This document shows, piece after piece, positions 28,158 through 37,378 of a stretch of DNA of 64,000 nt. Under the pieces are notes generated by a model that saw only the letters and a program-made list of their open reading frames with translations, did no database searches and was not told where the DNA came from. A program made the translations under genes and the position numbers. The stretch is taken from assembly GCF_024584805.1 (NCBI RefSeq), contig NZ_CP075715.1:5854526-5918525 (forward strand), read 5' to 3'. The DNA is from Streptomyces sp. FIT100 (GTDB lineage: Bacteria > Actinomycetota > Actinomycetes > Streptomycetales > Streptomycetaceae). The stretch's first letter is position 1. The number at the start of each line of letters is the position of its first letter.

Positions 28158-29142
28158 AATGGGTGGCCCAGTGGCAGGCAACGTCGGCTGGGCCCGCGCC
28201 CGGGAGGACCGGGAGGTCCTCGCCGCGGCAGCGGGCCGCGACGCCCGCCGTCTCCGCCTCGCCCGACGCGAGGACCTGGCAGCGGGCGTGGAAGCGGCAC
28301 CCCGAAGGAATCCGGGTGGGGTCCGGGGGCTCCCCGGTGAGGACCACCGGGAGATCGGCGGACTCCGGCAGCACGGACAGCAGCGCCCGCGTGTACGGGT
28401 GCCGCGGCGCCGTGAGGACCTCCTCCACCGGGCCGGTCTCCACGATCCGGCCCAGGTACATCACCGCGACCCGGTCCGCGATGTTCCACGCAAGCCCCAG
28501 GTCGTGGGTGACCACCAGCGCGGAGAGGTCCAGTTCGTCCCGCAGCCGCAGCAGCAGCGCGAGGATCTCTCCCCGCACCGACGCGTCCAGCGACGCCACC
28601 GGCTCGTCGGCGACGATCAGTTCGGGCTGGAGGACCAGTGCGCCCGCGATGACGACGCGCTGGCGCTGGCCGCCCGACAGCTCGTGCGGGTAACGCAGGA
28701 AGAAGCGCTCCGGCGGACGCAGCCCCGCCCGGGACAGCGCCTCCGCGACCGCGGCGCGCTCGTCGCCGGCGTAGCCGTGGATCCGCAGCCCCTCGGCGAC
28801 CGCGTCGTACACGGTGTGCCGTGGATTGAGCGATCCGCTCGGGTCCTGGAGGACCAGCTGCACCCGCCTGCGATACGCCCGCAGCGCCTTCGAGCCGTAC
28901 GACAGCGGCGCCCCGCCGAACGTCACACGCCCCGCCGTCGGTTCGACCAGTCCGAGCAGCGCCCGCGCCAGCGACGTCTTGCCGCAGCCGGACTCGCCGA
29001 CGAGCGCCACGATCTCGCCGGCGCCGATGTCGAGATCGACCCCGTCGACGGCGCGCGCCGCCGGGGCGCCCCGGCGGCCGGGGAACGTGACCCGCAGGCC
29101 GGCCGCCGACAGCAGGGGAGTTGTGGCCGGAGCCGTGGTCAT
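28156..29142 (-). CDS. Oligopeptide/dipeptide ABC transporter ATP-binding protein (DppF/OppF-like)
   Basis: 328 residues from ATG 29142, with GAGGAG six bases upstream; a GTG at 29166 overlapping the previous stop (GTGA) is the alternative. Walker A GESGCGKTS, Q-loop (LVLQDPSGSLNPR), ABC signature LSGGQRQRVVIAGAL, Walker B LIVADEP and the switch His (VVTHDLG) are all present. The C-terminal oligopeptide-transporter extension has GCRFHARC. Energises peptide uptake at the inner face of the membrane. Last gene of a five-gene leftward operon. Confidence 0.93.
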   Translation of the reverse strand: MTTAPATTPLLSAAGLRVTFPGRRGAPAARAVDGVDLDIGAGEIVALVGESGCGKTSLARALLGLVEPTAGRVTFGGAPLSYGSKALRAYRRRVQLVLQDPSGSLNPRHTVYDAVAEGLRIHGYAGDERAAVAEALSRAGLRPPERFFLRYPHELSGGQRQRVVIAGALVLQPELIVADEPVASLDASVRGEILALLLRLRDELDLSALVVTHDLGLAWNIADRVAVMYLGRIVETGPVEEVLTAPRHPYTRALLSVLPESADLPVVLTGEPPDPTRIPSGCRFHARCQVLASGEAETAGVAARCRGEDLPVLPGAGPADVACHWATH

Positions 29143-29162
29143 GGGGGACTCCTCGATGCTCG

Positions 29163-30134
29163 TCACGCTTCCACCGCCGCCCCGACGTGCACGCATGCGG
29201 CCCGCCTGTCCGCACCGGCGCCGCGCAGCTCCTGGTCGTCCTCGGCGCACGAGTCGAGTGCCACCGGGCATCGCGGGTGGAACGCGCAGCCGCCCGGCAG
29301 CGCCGAGGGGTCCGGCGGGTCGCCCGGCAGCCCCCGCGGGGCCCGCCGGGACGTCGCGTCCCCGACGCGGGGGAACGCGGCGGAGAGCGCCCGGCCGTAG
29401 GGGTGCGCCGCCGCGTCGTAGACCTCGCGCGCCGGGCCCTCCTCCACGACGCGGCCCGCGTACATCACGGCGAGCCGGTCGCAGGTGTCCGCGAGCACGG
29501 CGAGGTCGTGGCTGATCATCAGCAGGCTGATGTCGTCGGATGCGACGAGCTGCTCGATCAGCCGCAGGATCTGGGCCTGGATCATGACGTCCAGTGCCGT
29601 CGTCGGCTCGTCGGCGACGATCAGCCGGGGTTCGCAGGCGAGCGCCATGGCGATCATCACGCGTTGCCGCTGCCCGCCCGACAGCTCGTGCGGATACGCC
29701 TCCGCGCGTGCGGTGGGCAGGCCGACCTGTTCGAGCAGTTCGCCGGCCCGCCTGCGTGCCGCGCCCGGGGTGCCGCGCCCGTGCACCAGCAGCGGCTCGG
29801 CGATCTGCTCCCCGATCCGGTGCACGGCGTTGAGCGAGTGCATCGCGCCCTGGAAGACGATCGAGGCACCCGCCCAGCGCACCGCCCGCAACCGCCCCCA
29901 CTTCATGGTGAGGACGTCCTCGCCGTCGAGCAGGATCTCACCGGACAGCCGGGCCGACGCCGGTAGCAGCCGCAGCAGGGCGAGCGCCAGGGTGGACTTG
30001 CCGCACCCGGACTCGCCGGCGATGCCGAGCTTGCTGCCCGCGTCGACCGTCAGGCCGACGCCCCGCACGGCGGGGACGGCCGAGGCCCCCGAGCCGTAGG
30101 TGACATGCAGGTCCCTGATCTCCAACAGGCTCAC
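29163..30134 (-). CDS. Oligopeptide/dipeptide ABC transporter ATP-binding protein (DppD/OppD-like)
   Basis: 323 residues from GTG 30134, which overlaps the permease stop codon (GTGA). Walker A GESGCGKST, signature LSGGQRQRVMIAMAL, Walker B LIVADEPTTALD, switch His in MISHDLA. The C-terminal segment GGCAFHPRC is typical of OppD/DppD. An unusual point is the Q-loop, where IVFQGAMHSLNAVHRIG carries GAMHSLNA in place of the common DPMTSLNP; such variants occur in this family. Forms a heterodimer with the downstream ATPase. Confidence 0.93.
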   Translation of the reverse strand: MSLLEIRDLHVTYGSGASAVPAVRGVGLTVDAGSKLGIAGESGCGKSTLALALLRLLPASARLSGEILLDGEDVLTMKWGRLRAVRWAGASIVFQGAMHSLNAVHRIGEQIAEPLLVHGRGTPGAARRRAGELLEQVGLPTARAEAYPHELSGGQRQRVMIAMALACEPRLIVADEPTTALDVMIQAQILRLIEQLVASDDISLLMISHDLAVLADTCDRLAVMYAGRVVEEGPAREVYDAAAHPYGRALSAAFPRVGDATSRRAPRGLPGDPPDPSALPGGCAFHPRCPVALDSCAEDDQELRGAGADRRAACVHVGAAVEA

Positions 30135-31054
30135 CGGGCCACCCCCAGCTTCGGGTTGAGCACGGACTCGACCGCCCGCCCGCACAGCGTGAACGCGAGC
30201 GCGACCATCGCGATCGCGATGCCGGGCGGCGCGAGGTACCACCAGTGCCCGGAGGAGACGGCCCCCGCCTCCCGGGCGTCCTGGAGCATGCCGCCCCAGG
30301 ACACCACCGTCGGGTCGCCGAGCCCGAGGAAGGCGAGCGTCGCCTCCGTCAGGATGGCCGTGGAGATGCCGAGAGTCGTCTGGGCGAGGACGAGCGGCAT
30401 GACGTTCGGCAGGACGTGGCGGCTCATGATGTGCCCGTGTCCGCCGCCGAGCGCCTTCGCCCGCTCGATGTAGGGGCGCGACTCGACCGCGATCGTCTGC
30501 GCGCGGACCAGCCGGGCCGTCGTCGGCCAGGACGTGACGCCGATCGCCAGGATCACCGTCCACACGCTCCGCGACATGACCGTCGCCAGCACGATGGCGA
30601 GCACGAGGGCGGGCATCACCAGGAACCAGTCGGTGGTGCGCATGACGACCGTCGAGATCCAGCCGCCGTAGTGGCCGGCGAGAATGCCGACGAGGGTGCC
30701 GATGGCCACCGACAGCGCGGCGGCGAGCAGCCCCACGGTGAGCGAGATCCGCGCCCCCCAGATCAGCAGTCCCAGCAGCGAGCGTCCGAACTGGTCCGTC
30801 CCGAGCGGGAACGCGGCGCTCGGCGACTCCAGTGCGGTGCCGGGCGCGTTGGTGACGCTCTGGACGTCGGCACCGACGAGCAGCGGGGCGGCGAGCGCGA
30901 CCAGGGCGATGACCGCGAGTCCGGCGAGGCCCGCGAGCCCGGCCCGGTGCCTGCGGTACTGGCGCCAGAAGCGGGCCACCGAGGCCCGGCGCCTGGCCCA
31001 CGCGAGTGAGCCGGCGCTGCGCGTGCGCGTGGGGGCGGTCGGCGTGGTCGTCAT
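30131..31054 (-). CDS. Peptide ABC transporter permease (DppC/OppC-like)
   Basis: 307 residues with a cytoplasmic N-terminus, the OppC N-terminal helix, then FPLGTDQFGRSLLGLLIWGAR, a hallmark of this permease type. Five further membrane helices follow, with the EAA loop (YIERAKALGGGHGHIMSRHVLPN) that docks to the ATPases. The ATG at 31054 overlaps the stop of the partner permease (ATGA). Confidence 0.93.
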   Translation of the reverse strand: MTTTPTAPTRTRSAGSLAWARRRASVARFWRQYRRHRAGLAGLAGLAVIALVALAAPLLVGADVQSVTNAPGTALESPSAAFPLGTDQFGRSLLGLLIWGARISLTVGLLAAALSVAIGTLVGILAGHYGGWISTVVMRTTDWFLVMPALVLAIVLATVMSRSVWTVILAIGVTSWPTTARLVRAQTIAVESRPYIERAKALGGGHGHIMSRHVLPNVMPLVLAQTTLGISTAILTEATLAFLGLGDPTVVSWGGMLQDAREAGAVSSGHWWYLAPPGIAIAMVALAFTLCGRAVESVLNPKLGVAR

Positions 31055-32121
31055 CGGCCCACCCTCGGGTCGAGCAGCGGATACAGGACGTCGGCGAGCA
31101 GGTTCATGATGATCATCGCCCCCGCGAAGACGACGAACAGTCCCTGGACGAGCGGCAGATCGGGCACGCTCAGCGCCTGGTAGAACAGTCCGCCGAGCCC
31201 CGGCCAGGAGAAGACCGTCTCCACGAGGATCGAACCGGCCGCCACATGCCCCAGATTGATGAAGACCATGGTCACGGTCGGCAGCAGCGCGTTGGGCACG
31301 GCATGGCGGCGGCGTACGTCGTCGTCCCGCAGTCCCTTCGCCCGCGCGGTCGTCAGATAGTCGCTGCCCATTTCGTCGAGGAGCGAGGACCGCATGACCA
31401 GGAGCGTCTGCGCGTACCCCACGGCGACCAGGGTCAGGACGGGAAGCACCATGTGGTGTGCCACGTCGAGGACGTACGCGAAGCCGGTCTCGCTGCCCGA
31501 CTCCATGCCGCCCGTCGGAAAGAGCCCGGGGAGCGGGCCGATGCCGACCGCGAAGACGATGATCAGGAGCAGGCCGAGCCAGAACGACGGCACCGACCAC
31601 AGGGTCAGCGCCACGCCCGTGTTGAGCTTGTCGCCGAGACCGCCGTGCCGCCAGGCGGAGCGGGTGCCGAGCCACAGCCCGATCGCCGAGTAGACCACCA
31701 CGGCGACGCCCGTGAGCAGCAGCGTCGCCGGGAGCTTCTGTGTGATGAGCTCCCCGACGGGGGCGTGGAACTGGTACGACGTCCCGAGGTCGCCGGTGAG
31801 CGCGGCGGCGCAGTAGTCCGTGAACTGCTGCCACATCGGCAGGTCGAGGCCGAACTGGCGGCGCAGCGTGGCCAGTTGCTCGGCCGAGGTCGGCATCCCG
31901 TGGGTCATGGCCTTGACCGGGTCGCCCGGGATGATCCGGAAGAGGAAGAAGCTGGTGACGAGGACGGCGAACAGCGAGACGGCCGCACCGCCCAGCTTGC
32001 CCGCCGCGTATCGCAGATACGCGGTCGTGTTGCCGCCGCGCGCGGCGCGGGCGTCCGGGGATCCCGGAGCCCGCGTCGCGGCGGCAGCGGTCGTGGTCGT
32101 GCTGCTTGCGGTGCTGCTCAT
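31051..32121 (-). CDS. Peptide ABC transporter permease (DppB/OppB-like)
   Basis: 356 residues. A Thr/Ala-rich N-terminal tail of ~35 residues precedes the first membrane helix and the family signature FFLFRIIPGDPVKAMT. About six helices in total, with the EAA loop (DYLTTARAKGLRDDDV). The ATG at 32121 lies 3 bases after the binding-protein stop codon. Confidence 0.93.
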   Translation of the reverse strand: MSSTASSTTTTAAAATRAPGSPDARAARGGNTTAYLRYAAGKLGGAAVSLFAVLVTSFFLFRIIPGDPVKAMTHGMPTSAEQLATLRRQFGLDLPMWQQFTDYCAAALTGDLGTSYQFHAPVGELITQKLPATLLLTGVAVVVYSAIGLWLGTRSAWRHGGLGDKLNTGVALTLWSVPSFWLGLLLIIVFAVGIGPLPGLFPTGGMESGSETGFAYVLDVAHHMVLPVLTLVAVGYAQTLLVMRSSLLDEMGSDYLTTARAKGLRDDDVRRRHAVPNALLPTVTMVFINLGHVAAGSILVETVFSWPGLGGLFYQALSVPDLPLVQGLFVVFAGAMIIMNLLADVLYPLLDPRVGR

Positions 32122-32124
32122 CGG

Positions 32125-33984
32125 CTATTCACGGTCCTCCGCGGTGGCACGGCGGCGCCGGGCGACGAGGAGGCCGGCGGCGGCCACGACGACGACGGCG
32201 GCGCCGATGCCCACGGCCACGGCGGTCGAGGAGCCGCCCTCCGACGCACCGGCGGCCTTGCCGGCCGGCTCGGCGGACCACCAGCTCCAGTAACCGTCCT
32301 GGCCGAAGATGTTGCCGGCGGCCTCCGGCATGGTCGTGATCGACTTGATGTGGTCCGTACGGTACGCCTCGACGGCGTTCGGGTACGCCATGACATTCAT
32401 GTACCCGGTCTCGTACAGCCGGGACTGCATCTGCTTCACCAGTTCGGAGCGCTTGGCCTGGTCGTACTCGACGGCCTGCTTGGCGTAGAGCTCGTCGAAC
32501 GCGCTGTCGCAGATGAAGTTGTCCGTCGCACCGATGTCCTTGGGCGTGGCGGGCCGGGCGGCGCAGGTGTGGATGGAGAGGACGAAGTCCGGGTCGGGGT
32601 TGACCGACCAGCCGTCGAACGCCAGGTCGTAGTCGCCCTTGACCCACGGGTCGGAGACGTTGTCGAGGCAGTCGACCCGCAGGCCGATGCCGAGCTCGCC
32701 CCACCACTCCTGGAGGTACTTGCCGATCGCCTTGTCGTTCGGGTCGGTGGCGTGGCAGAGGATGCGGAAGTCCAGCGGCTTGCCGTCCTTGCCCACGCGC
32801 TTGCCGGTGCCGTTCTTCTTGTAGCCGGCCTGGTCGAGGAGTGCCGCCGCCTTCGCCGGGTCGTAGCCGATCCTCTGTTCGGCGGCCGGCTTCCAGAAGT
32901 ACGAGGCGAAGCGCGGCGGAATGTACCCCTCGCCCTCGACGGCGTGGCCCTGGAACACCTTGTCGATGATGGTCTTGCGGTCGACGGCGTGGAACAGCGC
33001 CTTGCGGACGGCCGGATCGAGCAGCGCCGGATGCCCCGTGCCGAACTTCTTGCCGTCCTTCGACTGCGCACCGGGGTTGGTGGCCAGGGCGAAGAACCGA
33101 CGGCCGGGAGCGTCGTTGACCTTGATGCCCTCGGCGTTCCTGAGCGAAGCGGCCTGGGCGGGGGTGAGGTTGGAGACGAAGGACACCTCGCCCTTCCGGA
33201 GCGCCGCGACCGCCGCGTCACCGTCCTTGTAGTACTTGAACACCAGCTCGTCGAACTTCGGTTCGCCGCGCCAGAACTTCTTGTTCGGCGCGAGCTTGAC
33301 GTACTGGTCGACCTTGAAGTCCGTGAGGATGTAAGGCCCGTTGCCGACGACCGGGAAGTCCTTGTCGTTGTTGAACTTCGAGAAGTCGCCGACCTTCTCC
33401 CAGACGTGCTTGGGCACGATCGGCACGTCGAGGGCCGTCATGGTCGCCTGCGGCTTCTTCAGCTCTATGACGAGCGTCTGCGGGTCCGGGGCCGTGACCT
33501 TCCTGAAGTTGGCCGTGAAGCTGCCGTTCGCGGTGGCGGCGTTCTCGTCCGTCATCATCTTGTTGAAGGTCCAGGCCGCGTCCTCGGCGGTGGCCTCCTT
33601 GCCGTCGGACCAGGTGGAGTCCTCGCGGATCGTGTACGTCCACGTCAGCTTGTCCGGGGACGACTTCCACTCGGTGGCGAGGCCCGGGACCGTATGGCCG
33701 TCCTTGACGTCGTAGTTCGTCAGGTAGTCGTACATCAGCCGGTGGATGCTGGTGGAGAGGAGCCGCGCAGCGAGGAACGGGCTGAGGGAGTCCACGCTCT
33801 GCGAGACGGCGACGGTGAGGACGTTCTTGCCGCCGTTCCTGCCGTCCTGTTCGCCGCCGTCGTCCGCCTGGGCCTGCTGCGGGGCGACCACGAGCGCGGA
33901 GGCCGCGAGTCCGGTGGCGAGGAGCGTGCGGACGAATCGGTGGTGCGGTTGCCGTGCGCTGGGTGATGGAGCCTTAGTGACCAT
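32125..33984 (-). CDS. Peptide ABC transporter substrate-binding protein with C-terminal membrane anchor
   Basis: 619 residues, SBP family 5. The N-terminus is a Sec signal peptide with no lipobox (predicted cut after AQA, near residue 41). The binding fold runs to ~580 with the typical LTVAVSQSVDSLSPF start and HAVDRKTIIDKVFQG. The C-terminus has a Gly/Ser linker then AVAVGIGAAVVVVAAAG and RRRR, i.e. a membrane anchor with a cytoplasmic basic end. That replaces the lipid anchor normally used by Gram-positive SBPs. First gene of the operon; ATG at 33984 with GAGG upstream. Confidence 0.9.
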   Translation of the reverse strand: MVTKAPSPSARQPHHRFVRTLLATGLAASALVVAPQQAQADDGGEQDGRNGGKNVLTVAVSQSVDSLSPFLAARLLSTSIHRLMYDYLTNYDVKDGHTVPGLATEWKSSPDKLTWTYTIREDSTWSDGKEATAEDAAWTFNKMMTDENAATANGSFTANFRKVTAPDPQTLVIELKKPQATMTALDVPIVPKHVWEKVGDFSKFNNDKDFPVVGNGPYILTDFKVDQYVKLAPNKKFWRGEPKFDELVFKYYKDGDAAVAALRKGEVSFVSNLTPAQAASLRNAEGIKVNDAPGRRFFALATNPGAQSKDGKKFGTGHPALLDPAVRKALFHAVDRKTIIDKVFQGHAVEGEGYIPPRFASYFWKPAAEQRIGYDPAKAAALLDQAGYKKNGTGKRVGKDGKPLDFRILCHATDPNDKAIGKYLQEWWGELGIGLRVDCLDNVSDPWVKGDYDLAFDGWSVNPDPDFVLSIHTCAARPATPKDIGATDNFICDSAFDELYAKQAVEYDQAKRSELVKQMQSRLYETGYMNVMAYPNAVEAYRTDHIKSITTMPEAAGNIFGQDGYWSWWSAEPAGKAAGASEGGSSTAVAVGIGAAVVVVAAAGLLVARRRRATAEDRE

Positions 33985-34136
33985 GAGACGTTGACCTCGC
34001 GTCGGTTGCTCGCTCGGAGAAGGCACGTGGATCTTGGGGCGCCCACTGGTGAAGCGAAGGTCTATCAGCGCGGTCTAGACGTGTCAACGATGCCTTGGCG
34101 GAGCGTCAAACCCCTTGTGGGCTGCGGGAATGCGGA

Positions 34137-34169
34137 AGGGCCCGCGCCGCCGGAAGCGGTGCGGGCCCT
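34137..34169 (-). terminator. Hairpin terminator of the leftward ESX unit
   Basis: 14-bp stem with one G-U (34137-34150 with 34156-34169) and a 5-base loop, 24 bases past the EspI-like stop codon. It insulates the ABC operon from the ESX genes. Confidence 0.8.
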
Positions 34170-34192
34170 CATTGGTCTATACCCTTGTCGCC

Positions 34193-37081
34193 CTACTGCT
34201 GGGGGGCTGGCGGCGCCTGCGGAGGCTGCTGCGCGGGCGGCTGGTGGGGATAGCCGTAGCCGGCGGGCGGGACGGGGCCCGGCTGGCCTTGCGCCGGCTG
34301 GTCGGGCTGTCCTGGCATCGACTGTCCCGGCATCGGCTGTGCCGGCATCGGCTGTGCCGGGGGAGGGCCGGCCGGGCTCGCCGCGGACTGGGCCTGGGAC
34401 GGCAGCGACTGCTGCCAGGGCTGCTGGACCCCCGGCTGAGGCTGCGGCGGGTACGGCTGCTGCTGTCCGCCGTACGGAGGCTGCCCGCCGTAGGGAGGCT
34501 GCTGCGGCGGGTACGGCTGGTGCCCGCCGTACGGCTGCTGCGGGTTCGGTGCGTACGACTGGCCCGGCATCGGCGGCGCCAAGTGCGGCGGCTGGTGGCC
34601 CTGGCCCTCCGACGTCCACAGCCCCTGCGCCTGCTGCGCCCGGACGAAGTCCTCGGCGACCATCGCGGAGAGGTTGAAGTACGCCTCGCGGGTCTTCGGC
34701 CGCATCATGTCCAGGTCGACCTCGGCGCCCGCCGACAGGTGCTCGTCGAACGGCACCACGACGACACCGCGGCAGCGCGTCTCGAAGTGCTGCACGATGT
34801 CCTCGACCTTGATCATTTTGCCGGTCTCGCGGACGCCCGAGATCACCGTGATCGATCGCTGCACCAGCTCCGCGTACCCGTGTGCCGACAGCCAGTCGAG
34901 CGTGGTGCTCGCGCTGCTGGCTCCGTCCACGGACGGGGTGGAGATGATGATCAGCTGGTCGGCGAGGTCGAGCACCCCGCGCATCGCGCTGTAGAGCAGG
35001 CCGGTACCGGAGTCGGTGAGGATGATCGGGTACTGCTTGCCCAGGACGTCGATCGCGCGCCGGTAGTCCTCGTCGTTGAACGTCGTCGAGACGGCCGGGT
35101 CCACGTCGTTGGCGATGATCTCCAGACCGGAGGGCGCCTGCGAGGTGAAGCGGCGGATGTCCATGTACGAGTTCAGGTACGGGATCGCCTGCACGAGGTC
35201 GCGGATGGTCGCCCCGGTCTCGCGGCGCACCCGGCGGCCGAGCGTGCCCGCGTCCGGGTTGGCGTCGATCGCCAGGATCTTGTCCTGCCGCTCGGTGGCC
35301 AGGGTCGAGCCGAGCGCGGTGGTCGTCGTGGTCTTGCCGACACCGCCCTTGAGGCTGATGACCGCGATCCGGTAGCAGGACAGCACGGGCGTGCGGATCA
35401 GATCGAGCTTGCGCTGCCGCTCCTGCTCCTCCCGCTTGCCGCCCAGCTTGAACCGTGCGGCCGCCCCGGAGGGGTTACGGCTCGACTTGGGCTTCTGCTT
35501 GTTGTTGCGCAGCAGACGGTCGGAGGAGAGCTCGACGGCCGCCGTGTAGCCGAGCGGGGCGCCCGGCACGGAACGCTCCCGCTGGTCGTGCGTCACCGGC
35601 GTGGGCCAGGCGGCCCCGGTTCGCGGGTCGACGGGAGCGGCGGGCGGCTGCTGCCCCTGCTGCGCGGGGAGGTGCGGCGCGGGCATTCCCGGCTGCGGCT
35701 GGTGAGGCTGCTGCGCGGGCGGCACCGGTCCCGGCATGGCGGGCGGCAGCGGGACTCCGGGCTGTGCGGGCTGGCCGGGGTGCCCCGGCTGTGCAGGCTG
35801 GCCCGGGTGGGGGAATCCGTAGCCGCTGGGCTGTGCGGGCTGTCCTGGCTGGGGGAAGCCGTAACCGCCCTGCTGTGCGGGCAGGTTGGGCGCGGCGGGG
35901 GCCTCGGGTGCCGGGTGTGCAGGCTGGCCGGGGTACCCCGGCTGTGCAGGCTGGCCCGGCTGCGGGAATCCGTAGCCGCTGGGCTGTGCCGGCTGACCCG
36001 GGTGGGGGAAGCCGTAACCGCCCTGCTGCGCGGGCAGATCGGGAGTGGCACCGGCCGTCGGTGCGGGGAGGGCGGGACTGTCCGTCGCCTGTGCCGGTAC
36101 GGGCCACTGCGGCGCGGCCGTCGGGGCGGCCGGCTGGAACGCGGGCGGCAGGGGCGGCAGCCCCGTGCCCGCAGCGGCCGGTGGGGGAGCCCAGGTCTGG
36201 GCAGCCGCCGGAGCGGGCGGGGTGTCCTGGGGTACGGGCTCGGCAGGCACGGCGTCGGCGGGCACCACGTCGGCGGGCGCGGAGTCGGCCGGGACCGCGT
36301 CCTCGGGAGCGGACCCGGCCTCGCCGGCACCGGCGTCGGCTTCCGCCACGCTGTCGGCGTCGTCGGTGCCGTCGGTGACCTGACCGGCGGCAGCATCCTC
36401 GGGCGCTGCGGTGGCTTCGGCGGCGGCGTCCCCGGACGTCTCGTCCACCGGGGCCGCGTCGTCGGTGCCGTCGGCGGCCCCCGACGAGGCGGCCGCTTCA
36501 CGCTCCGCGATCTCGCGCTTCAGCGCCGCGGGAGAGAAGCGCATCGTCGCTCCGCTCTCCAGGTCCCCGCCGCCGAACGGCTGCGGCGCAGCGGCACCCG
36601 AATCGGTGGCGCCCGCGTCCGCGGCGCCCGGGTCCGCAGGAACCGCCGGAGGCACTGGAGCGGCGGGCGCGGGATCAGGAACCGCAGGAACTGCCGGAGC
36701 TGCCGGAGCTGCCGGAACGGGCGGCGCCGACGCAGGGTCAGGAGAGGACGGCGAGGCGGACGCCGCGGGTGCCGGTGCCGGTGCCGGTGCCGGAGCGGGT
36801 GCCGGAGCGGGTGCCGGAGCGGGTGCCGGAGCGGGTGCGGGCGCCCAGTTGGGCTCGAAGCCGCTGCCCGCGGGCAGCCCGGGCACCGCTATCGGAGCCC
36901 CGGACGGCGGCGGAGGCGCCACGCTCTGCCCGCCGGTCTCCCCGGGCGCATTCTGCGTGTACCAGGCCGGCGGGGTGTAGTCGATGGTGAACTCACCCGT
37001 CATCTCGGCGGGCTCCGCGTCGGACTGATCGTCGACGGGCGTGTTCCAGCCCCCGCGGATCTCGTCCCGATCGCCGTTCAC
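34193..37081 (-). CDS. EspI-like MinD/ParA ATPase with proline-rich arms (ESX-associated)
   Basis: 962 residues from GTG 37081, preceded by AGGAGG. Residues ~1-550 are Pro/Ala/Gly/Gln-rich and disordered. A MinD/ParA ATPase domain follows at ~565-830, with the deviant Walker A KGGVGKT (from residue ~577) and AIDANPDAGTLGRR. The last ~110 residues are Pro/Gln/Tyr/Gly-rich. Mycobacterial EspI has the same build, a Pro-rich arm plus MinD-like ATPase in the ESX-1 locus, and is linked to ATP-dependent control of secretion. I infer a regulatory or spatial-positioning role in this T7SS. It sits beside eccE and is read leftward. Confidence 0.85.
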   Translation of the reverse strand: MNGDRDEIRGGWNTPVDDQSDAEPAEMTGEFTIDYTPPAWYTQNAPGETGGQSVAPPPPSGAPIAVPGLPAGSGFEPNWAPAPAPAPAPAPAPAPAPAPAPAPAPAASASPSSPDPASAPPVPAAPAAPAVPAVPDPAPAAPVPPAVPADPGAADAGATDSGAAAPQPFGGGDLESGATMRFSPAALKREIAEREAAASSGAADGTDDAAPVDETSGDAAAEATAAPEDAAAGQVTDGTDDADSVAEADAGAGEAGSAPEDAVPADSAPADVVPADAVPAEPVPQDTPPAPAAAQTWAPPPAAAGTGLPPLPPAFQPAAPTAAPQWPVPAQATDSPALPAPTAGATPDLPAQQGGYGFPHPGQPAQPSGYGFPQPGQPAQPGYPGQPAHPAPEAPAAPNLPAQQGGYGFPQPGQPAQPSGYGFPHPGQPAQPGHPGQPAQPGVPLPPAMPGPVPPAQQPHQPQPGMPAPHLPAQQGQQPPAAPVDPRTGAAWPTPVTHDQRERSVPGAPLGYTAAVELSSDRLLRNNKQKPKSSRNPSGAAARFKLGGKREEQERQRKLDLIRTPVLSCYRIAVISLKGGVGKTTTTTALGSTLATERQDKILAIDANPDAGTLGRRVRRETGATIRDLVQAIPYLNSYMDIRRFTSQAPSGLEIIANDVDPAVSTTFNDEDYRRAIDVLGKQYPIILTDSGTGLLYSAMRGVLDLADQLIIISTPSVDGASSASTTLDWLSAHGYAELVQRSITVISGVRETGKMIKVEDIVQHFETRCRGVVVVPFDEHLSAGAEVDLDMMRPKTREAYFNLSAMVAEDFVRAQQAQGLWTSEGQGHQPPHLAPPMPGQSYAPNPQQPYGGHQPYPPQQPPYGGQPPYGGQQQPYPPQPQPGVQQPWQQSLPSQAQSAASPAGPPPAQPMPAQPMPGQSMPGQPDQPAQGQPGPVPPAGYGYPHQPPAQQPPQAPPAPQQ
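35787..36041. repeat. Internal ~103-bp direct repeat in the EspI-like gene
   Basis: Copies at about 35787-35889 and 35939-36041, 152 bp apart, highly similar. They encode two rounds of the GGYGFPxPGQPAQPSGYGFP unit of the proline-rich arm. A further 12-bp unit is perfectly repeated four times at 36789-36836 (Ala-Pro repeats). Copy number here is likely to vary between strains. Confidence 0.85.
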
Positions 37082-37378
37082 TTTGCCTCCTGTGGTCGAG
37101 CACCCTTGTGCCGTGGTGGGTGGGGGCGACCGTAACCGTCGTCCGATCCGCCGCCCGGCTCTCCCCCTTGTGACGCCCGGCACCTGCCCGCGGGTTCTTC
37201 GCCCCCGGGCTCTGGCCGCGCCCACTCCCAGCCTAATCGTCAACGGTGTCAGTGCGGCAGGGCAGACCGGTCGCCTTCGGCCGTCCCGTGCGTCACGCCC
37301 CGCCCTCACATGACGGTGAAGTGACCACAACGGGGCGAACTGTGGCGAGCGAATCGGTCAAAACCGCATGGACCCGGG
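37082..37378. other. 297-base gap upstream of the EspI-like gene
   Basis: Non-coding. Relatively AT-richer near 37310-37370. It should hold the promoter of the EspI-like gene, but I cannot point to convincing boxes or a terminator for the upstream gene. Confidence 0.4.
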
